This document shows, one piece after another, positions 10,071 to 22,600 of a DNA stretch of 64,000 bases (its first letter is position 1; each line of letters opens with the position of its first letter). The notes under the pieces are model-generated. The model ran no database searches. It was not told where the DNA came from and was given only the letters and a program-made list of their open reading frames with translations. This DNA is from Aplysia californica (taxonomy: Eukaryota > Mollusca > Gastropoda > Aplysiida > Aplysiidae), in the NCBI RefSeq assembly GCF_000002075.1, contig NW_004797927.1:325889-389888 (forward strand), in the 5' to 3' direction. The translations under genes were made by a program, and so were the position numbers.

Positions 10071-12104
10071 AAAACTATCACACATGCAGTGGAGTCTTCT
10101 TAAATCAAACACGGTTAACTGCAAGAAAAGAAAATTTCTTTGCAGATTTCGGTGGAAGCAGACTTCGTTGTAGATGCCCCCCACTCTATGAAGGCACTAG
10201 GTGAACATTCATAGTCTGGGGGGGGAGCTCTCGGAGTTGTGGTGTTGAAATGTTCCTCACTTTCCATCAGAGAGGTGTGTGACTGAGATCTTTCTACATT
10301 TTGTTGGAGGTGACTGAAGACGTTTGCTTCCCAAATAATATGATCACTAATGAGAAAGGGGAAATAAATGCATGCTGAGTTATTTTTTGTTTTCCTTCAT
10401 CATATTTTGTAGCGTCTTGTTTCTCCTGTGTCGTGATATGATCTGGAAACGTGAACAACAACGTTAATGAAGAAGGAAAGTGCTCATTGTGAACATTTTG
10501 AAGAGAAGTTAAAACATTTTTAAAGATAATTTTTTTTTTATTTGTTTTGGTAGGACCATTAGTTTGTTTGCCTGCTGTACAGAGTAACACGGTCCCCTAC
10601 GGTTTGTCTTGTCCCAGGAATTGTCTGTCGTTCTGTTTCGTGATTCGACACACCTCATGTCGTCATGTTGTCTTTCCACGGGGTCGTGTTGCCCTCAGGG
10701 AACAACAGATCTTTTTCCTCGTAATATGTGTGACCTTCACAGGGGCTGCTAGCCAATAGCAAACAACTTTGGGAGGTCAGAGTAATTGTGACAGAAGGAG
10801 CAAATGATTTGATAGTGGTTGTATGCCTTAAGTTACTTCCTTCGATTTATTCAAAACATGTAAATATATTTTTCGAGGGCAGCATAGATTTTTTAAATCA
10901 GAAGAATAGGATGAGAGGTCAGTTTGTTTTTGTGTTCTCTTTTGCCAGTGTGAAGAACTTTGTTCTTCCAGATGAGATTCTGACGTTCTTTTGTTGTCAA
11001 TATGGCTGCAGGTTGTTTACTCTATGGAAGTGGACCAATCAACTGCCTTGAACAAAAGAATGGCTTACTTTCTGTTGACATAATCTATATCGTTTTCATG
11101 TAGCGTTGGGTCTTGTTGTAAGGTGTGATCACGATGCAGCTTGTCCAAACCTAACGAGTGCCGTGACGTTGTAATGAAAGAGAGGGGAATTCTTCGAGAG
11201 CTGTCTGTCTACCTCAAACAATGAGATTTGGATATTCAGCGAGACGGTGGTCACTTGCACGTTTGGATGAAGTGGCAGCTCTTGTACACCACCATTATAT
11301 ACAGTATGGCTGATCAGTTTTCCTATGTGCGTGTTGTTGGTTTTTTTTCCACCTATCTTTTGTGGTGCCTTACAGTGACAGACGTGACCTACTTTCAGTG
11401 GCCTCGTGTCAGCGTCCAGTGCACTTCTTTCAAAATGCTGCACATTTAATTTGTCTGGGTTTTTTATATGACTCTACAACATATTCAAGTCGTGTTCAAT
11501 TGAGTAGAATCATACGTGTTGCCACATGGTGGAATCATATTAATTGCTTTTGTTTTTCATTCCATTTCGTTTTATGATGTAGATCCTATTTTATATACAC
11601 CTTTGCAAAACATATAAAATGTTTTTACAGTACTCATTTATTGCACTCTTAGTTTTGTTTGATATCATGTAATCTAAACACAAAAATCCTCTGTATGGAA
11701 ACATACTTGTCCATTTTTAACTTCCCCATCAGCGTACGACTGACAGAGGTCTTCTTCTGTTGCCTGCAAGTGCAGTGTGTGATTCAGAAGTATCAGTGGT
11801 AACTTTGTACCTTATATTTGGAGAGTATTTGTACAAAAACCAACAGTCGGTATATCAGCCCGGATGTACAACTCTGACAGATGGGACACTCCCAGGTTTT
11901 GATATGTATGTCTTTGGGTATCCGTGTGGAGCTGTTTACCTTTCACTTCGCCATACATTACGTTTGCTTGTAAATAAATTTGTTGTAGTCATAATTTTTG
12001 GTCAGTGTTTTATGAGTGTTGGTATTCACTGTTTTTACATTTTTGATTCCGTTCATTCAACCTCGTAAAGATGCAAACAGAATCCACCTATCTTCCCTGT
12101 TAAT
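10071..12104. other. 2-kb non-coding stretch with no recognised gene
   Basis: AT-rich unique-looking sequence. No open frame longer than about 105 codons, none with recognisable domains, and no convincing exon borders. Possibly transporter 3' UTR or plain intergenic DNA. Confidence 0.5.
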
Positions 12105-12358
12105 TGGTCGCTTTTAAGCACAAGGGGGGCTATCCCGAAAAATGCTGTTTTGAGAAAGTCAAAGGTAAACTTTTGCCCCTTATTCAGTTTCTTTAAAAGA
12201 CAAGGAGAGTTTTCTCTATAACCAAACAAATTTTAATATATCACACCAATGAAACCAAACTTCTCCTATAGGTAGGGCAATGCCCACTTTTGGTGTAGGT
12301 CAAGATTTCTGGAAACCCTAGAAATCTGGGTTAGCCCGCTTGTCCTTAAACGCGACCA
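12105..12358 (+). mobile_element. MITE family 2, full-length copy
   Basis: A 254-bp non-autonomous DNA element with terminal inverted repeats: left tggtcgcttttaagcacaag, right (complement) tggtcgcgtttaaggacaag. The internal sequence is shared with copies at 5367, 46030 and 52799. It has no coding capacity. Flanking taat on both sides may be the target duplication. Confidence 0.88.
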
Positions 12359-12583
12359 TAATTAAGGTCAAAGATCAGTCAATGTTGTATGTGTGCAAGA
12401 ATGTTTTCTGACCAAGAGTTTTCCCTGACATACTTATGGCAAGTGTACATTTTCAACTGGGAGGAGCCACAGACCAACAGAGGGTGTCCAAACCCTCCCT
12501 CCCTACCGCCCCTCTCTGTCTGTTCTTTCCTTTTCTCTATTCCTGTAATCTTAGTCACCATCCAACCCCCCCCCCCCCCCCCC

Positions 12584-12683
12584 NNNNNNNNNNNNNNNNN
12601 NNNNNNNNNNNNNNNNNNNNNNNNNNNNNNNNNNNNNNNNNNNNNNNNNNNNNNNNNNNNNNNNNNNNNNNNNNNNNNNNNNN
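12584..12683. other. Assembly gap (100 N)
   Basis: The left flank ends in poly-C. The flanks are related: ctctctgtctgttctttcc on the left and ctctctgtctcttcttttc on the right, each followed by a similar cttagtcacc/cttggtcatc segment. The gap therefore lies within a local duplication. Confidence 0.97.
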
Positions 12684-12889
12684 ACTCCCCTCTCTGTCTC
12701 TTCTTTTCTTTCCTCTACTCTTCCAATCTTGGTCATCACTATATCATGATTTATACTTTCATTTTTTGGCTTCTTTCCCTTTTTTAGAATTATATCTCTG
12801 TTCTCCTTCTTCTTCCCTTCTTTTTTGTTCTCTCTCAAACACATATAAATACTCAATACTAGCGTGCGTGCACTGACGCGTGCACACAC

Positions 12890-12962
12890 ACATACACACA
12901 CACACACACACACTCACACACACACACACACACACACGCACACACACACACACACACACTCA
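12890..12962 (+). repeat. (CA)n microsatellite
   Basis: Dinucleotide run with a few interruptions. Confidence 0.95.
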
Positions 12963-13868
12963 CACGTAAACACTCACACAAACATATACATTTACACTCA
13001 CACAATTAATCCAATTTTCTGATAATGTATGGAAATGGGCACACAACCCACATGCTGTTACTTTATGTTACACCGACTCACTGGCAAAGCCATATAGATA
13101 AATCTTTGATTTTCTTAATGTGTCACTCCTTCAATTTATTTGTGCCTTGTTTTGTTTTGTTTTGTTTTGTTGGTTTTTGGGGGGGGTTAAAGTTCATAAT
13201 TTTAAATACACACTTGGAATAGAACACAACATTTCTGTCCTTTAAAGCCCAATGACATCTTTGTTTACAAGGAAGGAAAATCAAAGGAATCCCGTACCGT
13301 AGAGGTCTGAATGCTTACTTTTCCACATAGGTCAGAAATAATCAAATGTTGTATATATATATATAGGTCTAGGTCTTATTGATCTCTAACTTCACATTTG
13401 TTTGGACATTTGAAAAGCTCGTCTCACATTTGTTCAATGTTAGATGCTCAGTGGACCAAAAAGCCGCCTACATGTACATAGAATTATTTTATTCCGGAAT
13501 TTAGTTTTTCTCTTTGTTCGACGTAATTTTAACTTTTGTTTTTGTTTGGAGTGACATTTAGATCTGTTGAACTTTGTTTGGATTAAGTTTGTGAGTTTTT
13601 GTTTTTGAAACAGATAAAATGTGTGTCTGTGTATGAGGCGTGTTGAGTTGTATGTATGCGATGTGCCTCCTCAAATGTAACAGCAGCAGAATCTTAGCAC
13701 TACCGTATTGTTTTCTCAGACAAAAACTTGGCGTGATGTGACATTGCTTTCTGTGCCAGGTAGGGTCCGGGGACCAGGGTCTTACAGTCAATGTTTGTCT
13801 ATATGATATAATAATATTATACTATATGTATACAGAATAATGTGATGCCTTTTATCTTTATAACAATT
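12963..13868. other. Non-coding stretch with no recognised gene
   Basis: Contains a (TTTTG)n run at 13150-13172 and short TA runs near 13355 and 13800. No supported exon. Confidence 0.5.
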
Positions 13869-14037
13869 TTTAGCTTTAGTAAGTTTTACGGCACTTGCAA
13901 CACAATCAGGTCAAATAAATGCTGAGGTGTTACATGAGAGTAACAAACACAAAGAAGAAGGAGGGGAGATAAAGACGATAGATGTTTGGTTGGAAAGAAG
14001 AAGAAAACCAGCCCTGAGCACCCGCCAACCACCCAAC
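13869..14037 (-). mobile_element. SINE family A copy
   Basis: Reverse-orientation copy of the 180-bp SINE, with the tail at the left (tagtaagttttacggcacttg) and the head at the right (complement of ccgccaaccaccca). The tail hairpin is partly lost. Confidence 0.9.
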
Positions 14038-14274
14038 ATGATTTATTAAGTTTCAGATATTGTATGGTAATGTACAACGACAATGTGTCTGTCAATGTCC
14101 AGCGATGACCGATACATCCGGAGAGGAGAACATTTGTGTGTGTGTGTCTGAGACAAGGGTCCACAACGTGTGCAATTTTTAACTCTTGTAATTTATTACA
14201 TTTCTGTATAGAACAGCCTTTCCTGGAGGTGCCTCTTGTTTTTTAGAATATTTCAGATATCTTAAATAGTTTTC

Positions 14275-14523
14275 GAGACATGCTTGGTGAGTGAGGGGTG
14301 TGCACCAACTACCTTGAGACATGCTTGGTGAGTGAGGGGTGTGCACCAACTACTTTGAGACATGCTTGGTGAGTGAGGGGTGTGCACCAACTACTTTGAG
14401 ACATGCTTGGTGAGTGAGGGGTGTGCACCAACTACCTTGAGACATGCTTGGTGAGTGAGGGGTGTGCACCAACTACTTTGAGACATGCTTGGTGAGTGAG
14501 GGGTGTGCACCAACTACTTTGAG
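14275..14523 (+). repeat. 41-bp minisatellite, six units
   Basis: Six nearly identical units starting gagacatgcttggtgagtg. They differ mainly at one c/t position (actacctt versus actacttt), indicating recent amplification. Confidence 0.95.
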
Positions 14524-14766
14524 AAAAATGTCAAAAGTCAACGCCATTTCGTGATATTATGTAAAGGGCATGTATTTTAAAAGCTTTTAAAACATACTTA
14601 GAAGAAGAATTGGCGTGAAATATTTTGCGAGGATGGAGAAAAATGGTTGATAAGTTGATATCCGTACGAGTCTCAAAATTCCAAAAGAAAAAAAAAATTG
14701 TTCACTATTTTCCGAATTTACTCTAAATAAGCATAATAATATGCGACATGTGGACCATTTTCCCAG

Positions 14767-14768
<2 letters not shown>

Positions 14769-14837
<69 letters not shown>
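14769..14837 (+). repeat. (CA)n microsatellite
   Basis: Long, nearly pure dinucleotide run. Confidence 0.96.
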
Positions 14838-14839
<2 letters not shown>

Positions 14840-14840
<1 letters not shown>

Positions 14841-16130
14841 TCACATTTCTCGAGCAAAATGGAATAATTCGACGAGTTAAAGATTAAGAAGACTTGTTTG
14901 CCACATTTTGGGCATTCCAAAGCTCCACTTCCACTAGTGTATGTGCGGGCAGCTTGCTGGATTCTCTTTTGTTTGGTCTCAGAATTTCTTATTCACGAAA
15001 CCTCACATAACTTTCTGCCCACTGAGAGTGTGTGTGTGTGTGTGTGGGAGGGGGGGGGGTCTCTGTGGTGTCTCTGTTGTGTGTAAAGAATAGAACACGT
15101 CTGTGTTGAATGCCTTCATATCTTTAGTTGTCCACAGTCGCGACTTATCAACAAACTGCTGCTACAGCTCAAGCTGCTTCTCTCAGTTGGCCAAGAGAAA
15201 ACCTCAGAATATTACAGCTATTTCCTTTTGACTTGTGCCTTGTATAAGTGTTGACAGTTTCAATAATGTTGAATAATTCTCACAAAATTGCTGATATTCT
15301 TTTTCTTGCCTAGTTATGTTCATAGAGATTCATTGTTGATGGCTCATTTTCATCTTGCTCTTCATTTAATTCTTTTCTCAATGAACATTCAGTTTCTCAC
15401 AGCTGTAGAGCAAAGAGAAAATTGTCTTTGTTCTGGATATATTTGCTGCTGTACTCCATGAGCTTTGACAGGATGCCTGGGAAGATGACAATTTATGAAG
15501 TCGACCTGTTCAAGTTAAAATCAAGGTTGCTATATTTCTTACCTGCTTACTTATTGTATGTACTTTGTAAATCTCTCGCTCAAATAAGACTTATGGTGGT
15601 TGTCATTGTTGAGTACTTGAGCTGCCAGATTTTGTCGTTACAGTTCCTTGAGAGTCTCATTTTGTCTCCTGCGTGTTGTAGGGGAAAGGGATAGAAAGGG
15701 AGACACCAACTCAACAGTGCCAAATGAAACCTCTTACCAACAGTTTTTGGGCCCTTCCACTGATGTCTTAACTCAAGAAGTGAGGAGAGGGGGTGGGGGG
15801 TGGGGGGTGGGGAGGGGACTAATAATAATAATAAACTGTTGGTGGGGGCAACATAGATATCATCTATGCCTATTGCTTCTGTTATTGCTGAAGTCATGCC
15901 GCTGAGCCTTTGGTGAATTCCATAGAGGATGAGAAGGAATTGGGTAGACTTAGTATTATCATGATGATGACGAAAACGAGGAAAGTGATGTTGATGTTGA
16001 TGATGATGATAATAAGGATGATGATAATGTTGAAAAGAAGAGGAGAATTATTGCGTCAACTGTAAAAAGAAATAACACTGAAAGCCTTGGTGAAGATAGC
16101 TCTGCAAATACGTTATATTTTTTTAATATA
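14840..16130. other. Non-coding stretch with no recognised gene
   Basis: Short open frames only. It holds a short GT run near 15030, a G-rich tract at 15786-15818, and a GATGAT-rich patch at 15958-16030. Confidence 0.5.
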
Positions 16131-16132
16131 TG

Positions 16133-16136
<4 letters not shown>

Positions 16137-16190
<54 letters not shown>

Positions 16191-16215
16191 GCACATGCAT
16201 ATATATATATATGTG
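16137..16215 (+). repeat. (TA)n microsatellite
   Basis: Two TA runs split by a gcacatgcat segment. Confidence 0.95.
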
Positions 16216-16810
16216 TATACATATACATGTGCATGTAGCAGTAAGAAAGAGAGTAATCTAATCAGTGCATAGCGTGCCAATAAACGTTGATGTCATCAAG
16301 GCAAAAACATCCATTGCACTGTTGGTGATTTTTAGACTCCTGATTAGTTGAGGGTAACCATATTTCGTCTTTAGTATTATTTTCTTGTACTTTTCTATTG
16401 GTTTTGTTTTTGTTTTCAATTAATTCCTGTCAGGTTTTTCTGATCTAGTTGCATGAAGCAGTTCACCAGTTTGCTTGTGTTTTTAAGTTTCTGGGCCCTG
16501 GGGGTTCCTGATTAGAACAAACTGCACTCTTCCTTTATTCCTTCATCCCTTTTTTCTCAGACCTGTTTTCCCTTGTTGATTAATTATTCATTCACTCATT
16601 CCATCAGTGAGCACATATGCAAATATCTCTGTCTGTTTTATTACATATTATGTTATAAAACACTGTATCAATCCGTTTATAGTCTATTCATTTATTTGAG
16701 CAGTTAACCTGTTTGTTTATCAACAGTTTCACTTATCTAGATGATTCCTGACAGGAACGGAATAGGAATTAGTTTAGTCCTAAACCATGAAATATATATT
16801 GTGTGTGTGT

Positions 16811-17004
16811 GTTCCGCGCTATTTATGAATCAGTGCAATCTTAAGCTGCGTGTTTTAACGATTGAAAAATTGCGCGGCTGTCTGTCTTAAGATTACCACG
16901 CAATTAAAAGCTCATTAAAACATGTGGCGCAATGTTAAGATTGCCGCGCAATTATACGATCGTTAAAATGTACAGAAGATTGCGCCGATCGGTAAATTGC
17001 ACGG

Positions 17005-17007
<3 letters not shown>
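16811..17007. mobile_element. 197-bp foldback (long inverted repeat) element
   Basis: The whole element is one imperfect palindrome. The left arm reads gttccgcgctatttatgaat and continues through gcaatctt, ttttaacgat and aattgcgcggc. The complement of the right arm reads gttccgtgcaatttaccgat and continues through gcaatctt, ttttaacgat and aattgcgcggc. Both ends abut TG/TA dinucleotide DNA, consistent with insertion into such a repeat. No coding capacity. Confidence 0.8.

Positions 17008-17081
<74 letters not shown>
17008..17081 (+). repeat. (TA)n microsatellite
   Basis: Pure TA run directly abutting the foldback element. Confidence 0.96.
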
Positions 17082-17084
<3 letters not shown>

Positions 17085-17234
17085 CTAAATACATAATATA
17101 CATGTATGTGTATTCAAACATTTTGAAAGCATTTCATATTTTTGCTGAATTTGTCATGTCCTTTGAAAGATAGATAATGCAACTTTGGGTTGTTGGGTGT
17201 TTTTCCTTTTTCTCAATTCCGTGGTTTTGTGTAT

Positions 17235-17335
17235 GTGAGACTGTCTCGATTCCAGGCTGTTCTGTTTGTGAGACTGTCTCGATTCCGTACTGTTGTGTAT
17301 GTGAGACTGTCTCGATTCCAGGCTGTTCTGTTTTT
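17235..17335 (+). repeat. 33-bp minisatellite, three units
   Basis: Units start gtgagactgtctcgattcc at 17235, 17268 and 17301. Confidence 0.9.
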
Positions 17336-19640
17336 GTCTGGTCCATGTGATGCTGATGTTGCTCCTCATTAAGTGACGTCCTAGTTGTGGACATCTTTCA
17401 ACAATCGCGGTGGTCACTTTCTGGGGGTTCCCAGATAAAGCTGCTATTTGAAAAAAGACAGAGCATCTTACTGTATATTTTCCTTCTGTTTCATTTCTAA
17501 AATTTCGTTCTGAGATTTTACTGAAAAAATAAGGAGTGGCCTAGTTAGGGTTTTGATTTGGGGTCTGTGTGTTTTCTATTTTGTCTCAGAACTTCCCAAA
17601 ATGAGCGAGGCACACGTGGAACGTTGCCGAGGATAGCCTACTTTCTGGTAAATACACCGTAGTGAATGTCGTGGCATCAGAATCCTAGTCCCACAATGTG
17701 ATGATTGTCCTCACGGCACCATTTGATTGACTGCAATTCTGTAGACCTATTAATTTTTTGCATTCATACACCCAATCTTGTCTGATAATGGGAAATAATT
17801 GTCTACCCGTGAATTTCCAGGGGAATTTTCAGGGTCTTACTATCACTGATAGTAAAAAGAGAAGAAAAGTAAAAGGTTTCTTACGGGCGACATCAAATTC
17901 GATTCTGTGTTCGCCAAATTCCCACAATAATACAATGTTGTACTTCTGAGAAGAACAACTGACTATCTAACCATCAGAATGGGGAAGTGAAGCTGATCGT
18001 ATTCGAAATTTGTTATTAAAATTGGGACATGTTTGATGAAGTTACACCGTGCCAAAGATGTTGTTGAACCAACTTGTGCATAATATTGTGCTTCATGGTT
18101 TTTTAACGGAACTTGACAATTTTGAACACGTCATTTGTCAGGCTTTGAGTGTCTGGTGATGGAGGAAGGCTGCATGTGCTGTCTGGTTTGGGACGTTTTT
18201 GTGTATTTGTAAGCAATTGAGACTTGTCAGCTGTAATGAAGGTGCAATAGGAGACTTTGATTCCTTTCTTTTTATTCCCATTTTGAGTCATATCCTTTCC
18301 ACATATTCATTTCTTGTTAGCAATTTTGTTCTTTTTATACTTGCTGAAAGACTCAAGCTATGATTTAGAAGATATTTTTAATGTAATGTCATAATGCTTC
18401 TATAAATAAAGATTTAAATCAACGTAAATATTCTTTTTTCATTGCGATCTTGTAATATTCATTAGTTTACAGCATGTGTGACACAGTTTCTACCATTTTA
18501 TCTGCATTTCCTTCACAAATACAAACACTAAGTAAGGGGCTCTCGTGGTCTAGAGCTGGCCTGTAGCGACCAAGAAAGGCGATTGGGTGGGGACTGAATT
18601 AGATCGCCCAGGTGACTTAACTGCTTAGCTTATGATACTGCTCGATGATTGAACACATTTCTTTCTTTTGAGATTGAGTACAGATTAGTGGGACCTAAAG
18701 AGAGGGGAGAAGAAAGACAGTTACGGTTTTCAAAGAGTAGGCCTCGGCTACTTAGCTTTTGACTTAGCAGGATCCAGAAATGAAATTAATCTTTCTGAGA
18801 AAGAGAGATCTCGAGAGGGGAGGGGGGGGGGGAGTATCTGAATGGTAGGCCTAATGGTAAAAATTAGAGTTGAAAGCGTTTTTCCTTATATGGGTGTTCA
18901 GAACTTAACTCATTCGCTACGTATTATAATTTTGGGCTCGTCGACAATTTTTTTTTAGGAGGTCGAAATGAGATGATGACTAAAGTGTGCAGTTCAAAGG
19001 TCTTTGGGGCCACAAATTCAAAAAAATATCAATATAGACCTATTATACACCGAAATTTTCAGTAGGATATGATTTGTAGAATACATCTGTATGTTTATTT
19101 GTGTATTTTTCAACTTCGGTTCCTGTAAGAGGCGATGCTCCCGTGAAACTCAATATGTATTTACACCTGGTCAAATGATGCATCAAAATAACCATTTAAA
19201 TGAATATAGAACTGGAAAATATTGAAACATTTGCAGTTATTTATCTACATTCCACATAATTTGCACATTTGGATCATATGACATCCGATATTGAAGAAAA
19301 AAATAAATTTTGTAACCTTGAAAAAAGGACAAGACGCATTCACAAACAGGAAAAAAACACACATGTATCTTATATGGAATTATTTAGAATTGCATTTGGA
19401 ATAAACTTATACATGATATATATGTCTTGAGAGGTACTTTTGTGCATTTTCATCAAAAAATTTAATACTGATTTTGGGTATAAAAATATATTTAGACTAT
19501 TTAGATCTGGCCCTAGGGGAAAATATTGATTTGTCAATAACAGAGTAATGGCAATTTGAGTCAATTTTTAAAATATAGTAAGCCTATCAATATTCTAAAG
19601 AAGAGTCCTACACTTCTTCAGTAGGCCTATACAAAATAAT
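17336..19640. other. 2.3-kb non-coding stretch with no recognised gene
   Basis: AT-rich, with short open frames. A tRNA-like head fragment (ctctcgtggtctagagctgg) lies at about 18540-18560, and there is a G tract near 18823. An AATAAA at 18405-18410 is one of many possible polyadenylation signals for the upstream gene. Confidence 0.5.
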
Positions 19641-19649
19641 GAGCTAAAA

Positions 19650-22600
19650 ATTATTGGGGGGGAACGAAACTATTGGTGATGAGCTAAAATATATTGGTAA
19701 TGAGGTAGAAAAGTTTAAGGAATATTGGGGATGAGTTAGAAATTAATATTGAGGATGAGCTAGAAAATATATTGGGGATGAGATAGAAAATATAGGGGAT
19801 TAGCTGGAAAGTATTAGGGTTTAGCTAGAAAATATATAGGATAAGCTAGAAAATACTGGGGATGAGCTAAAAAATATTTGGGATGAGCTAGAAAATATTA
19901 GGGATGAACTAGAAAATACTTGGGCTGAGCTAAAAAAAATATTAGGGTTTAGGTAGAAAATATTGGAGATGAACTAAAAAATTATATTTATATTTGGAAT
20001 GAGCTAGAAAATATTAGGAATGAACTTAAAAATACTGGGGATGAGCCAAAAAAATATTTGGGATGAGCTAGAAAATATTAGGGATGAACTGGAAAATACT
20101 GGGGATGAACTAGACAGTATAAGGGATGAGCTAGAAATATTAGAGCTGAGCTAGAACATACATGTACTGGGATGAACTAGAAGTTATTGTGGATGAGATA
20201 ACAAAATCTTGGGGATGAGATAGAACAGTTTGGGGCATATTGTGGATGAGCTAAAAAATATTGGTGATGTGATAAAAAATACTTGGGAGCAGCTAGAAAT
20301 GATTGTGGATGAGATAAAAAGTATTGGGGATGAGATAGAAAAGTATTGGAAATATTGGGGATGTGCTAAAAATAATGGTGATGTGATTTTTTTTTTAATT
20401 GGGGGGGGGGGGGGGGGGGGGTGAGCTAGAAATTATTGTGGATGAGCTAAAAAATATTGGTGATGTGATAAAAAAAAATACTTGGGAGCAGCTAGAAATT
20501 ATTGTGGATGAGATAAAAAATATTTTGGGGATGAGATAGAAAAGTCTGGGGAATATTGGTAGTGAGCTAAAAAATATTGGTTATGTGATACAAAAAATAT
20601 TGCAGATGAGTTAGAAAATAATAAGGATTTTAAAATACGTGTATAGGAATAAGATAAAAAGTGTTGTGGATGAGATACAAAAGTCTTCGAAATATTGGGG
20701 ATGAGCTAAACATTATTGGGCATGAGCTAATAAATATTGGTAATGAGACAGAAAAATATTCTGTATGAGATTGAAAAGTCTGGGGAATATTGGGGATGAA
20801 CTAAAAAATATTGGTGATGTGATATAAAATATTGGGGATGAGCTAAAAAATATTCCAAAATATTAGGGATGAGATAGAAAAGTCTGGGGAATATTGGGGA
20901 TGAGCTAAAAAAAATATCGGTGATGTGAAATAAAAATATTGTGCCTGAGTTAAAAAATATTGAGGATTTTATAATATTGGAATAAGATTTTTTTAAAGTG
21001 TTGTGGATGAGATACAAAAGTCTTCGAAATATTGGGGATGAGCTAAACATTATTAGGGATGAGATAGAAAATATTGGGGATGAGCTAAAAATTATTGGGG
21101 ATGAGAAAGAAAATATTGGGAATGAGCTAGAAAATTTTAAGGTTGAGCTATAAAATACTGGGAATGAGCTAGAAAACACCTGGGGGTGAACTAGAAAATA
21201 CTGGGGATGAGCTAAATAACACTGGGGATTCGCTACAAAATATTAGTGTTGAGCTGGAAAATATTGGAGAAGAGCTAGAAAATAGTGGTGGTGAGGTATA
21301 AAAAAATAGGATTCCACTAGAAATGAATATTAAGGTTGAACTAGAAAATATTAGAGATAAGCTAAAAAATACTGAAGAATATTTTGGATAAGCCAGAAAA
21401 TATTGCTGATGGGCTAGAAAATGCTGGCAAATTTTGGGGATCTGCTAGAAAATATTGGGAATTATCTACACAATACTGAGGAACACTGTGGATGAACTAG
21501 AAAATGTTAGGGATAAGCTAGAAAATACTGGGGATGAGCTAGAAAATTTAAGGATTGAGCTAGAAAATACTGGAGATGACCTAGAAAATATTAGGGTTGA
21601 GCTAAAAAAAAATACTGGGGACGAGCTAGAAAATATTGGGGATGAGCTAGAAAATAATTGATATGAGCTAGAAAATACTGGGGATGAGCTAGAAAATATT
21701 TAAGGTTGAGCTAGAAAATATTGAGAATGAGCAAGAAATTACTGGGGATTAACTAGAAAATAGTGGGGAGGAGCTAGAAAATACAGGGGATGAGCTGAAT
21801 AACACCAGGGATTCGCTAGAAAAGATTAGGGTTGAGCTGGAAAATATTTTAGATGAGCTAGAAAATGGCGGTGGTGAGCTATAAAAAAAAAATTCAACTA
21901 AAAATATTAGGTTGAGCTAGAAAATATTACAGATGAGCTGTATAATACTGGGGAATATTTGGGATAGGCCAGAAAATATTGGGGATGCGCTAGAAAATAC
22001 TGGCAATTTTGGGGATCTGCTTGAAAATACTGGGAATTATGTAGAAAATACTGAAGAATACTGTGGATGCGCTAGAAAATGTTCGGGATGAGCTAAAAAA
22101 TCCTGGGGATGAGCTAGAAATGTTTAGGATTGAGTAAGAAAATACTGGAGATGAGCTAGAAAATATTAGGATTGAGCTAAAAAATACTAGGGTTGAGCTA
22201 GAACATACATGTACTGGGATGAGCTAGAAATTATTGTGGATAAAATAAGAAATATTGGGGATGAGATAGAAAAGCCTGGGGAATATTTGGAACGAGCTTT
22301 TAAAAAAATGGTGATGTTTTAATAAATATTGTGGATTAGCTAGAAATAATTGTGGATGAGACAAAAAATAAATATTGGGGATGAGATAGAGTCTGGGGAA
22401 TATTGGAAATGAGCTAAAAATATTGGTTATGTGATAAAAAAAATATCGGGGATTAGCTAGAAATTATTGTAAATGAGATAACAAAATTGGGGATGTGATA
22501 AAAAAAAAATAGTGGGCATGAGTTAAAAGAAATCAAGGATTTTAAAAATATTGGCAATAAGATTTTTAAAAACTGTTGTGGATGAGATTCAAAAGTCTTC

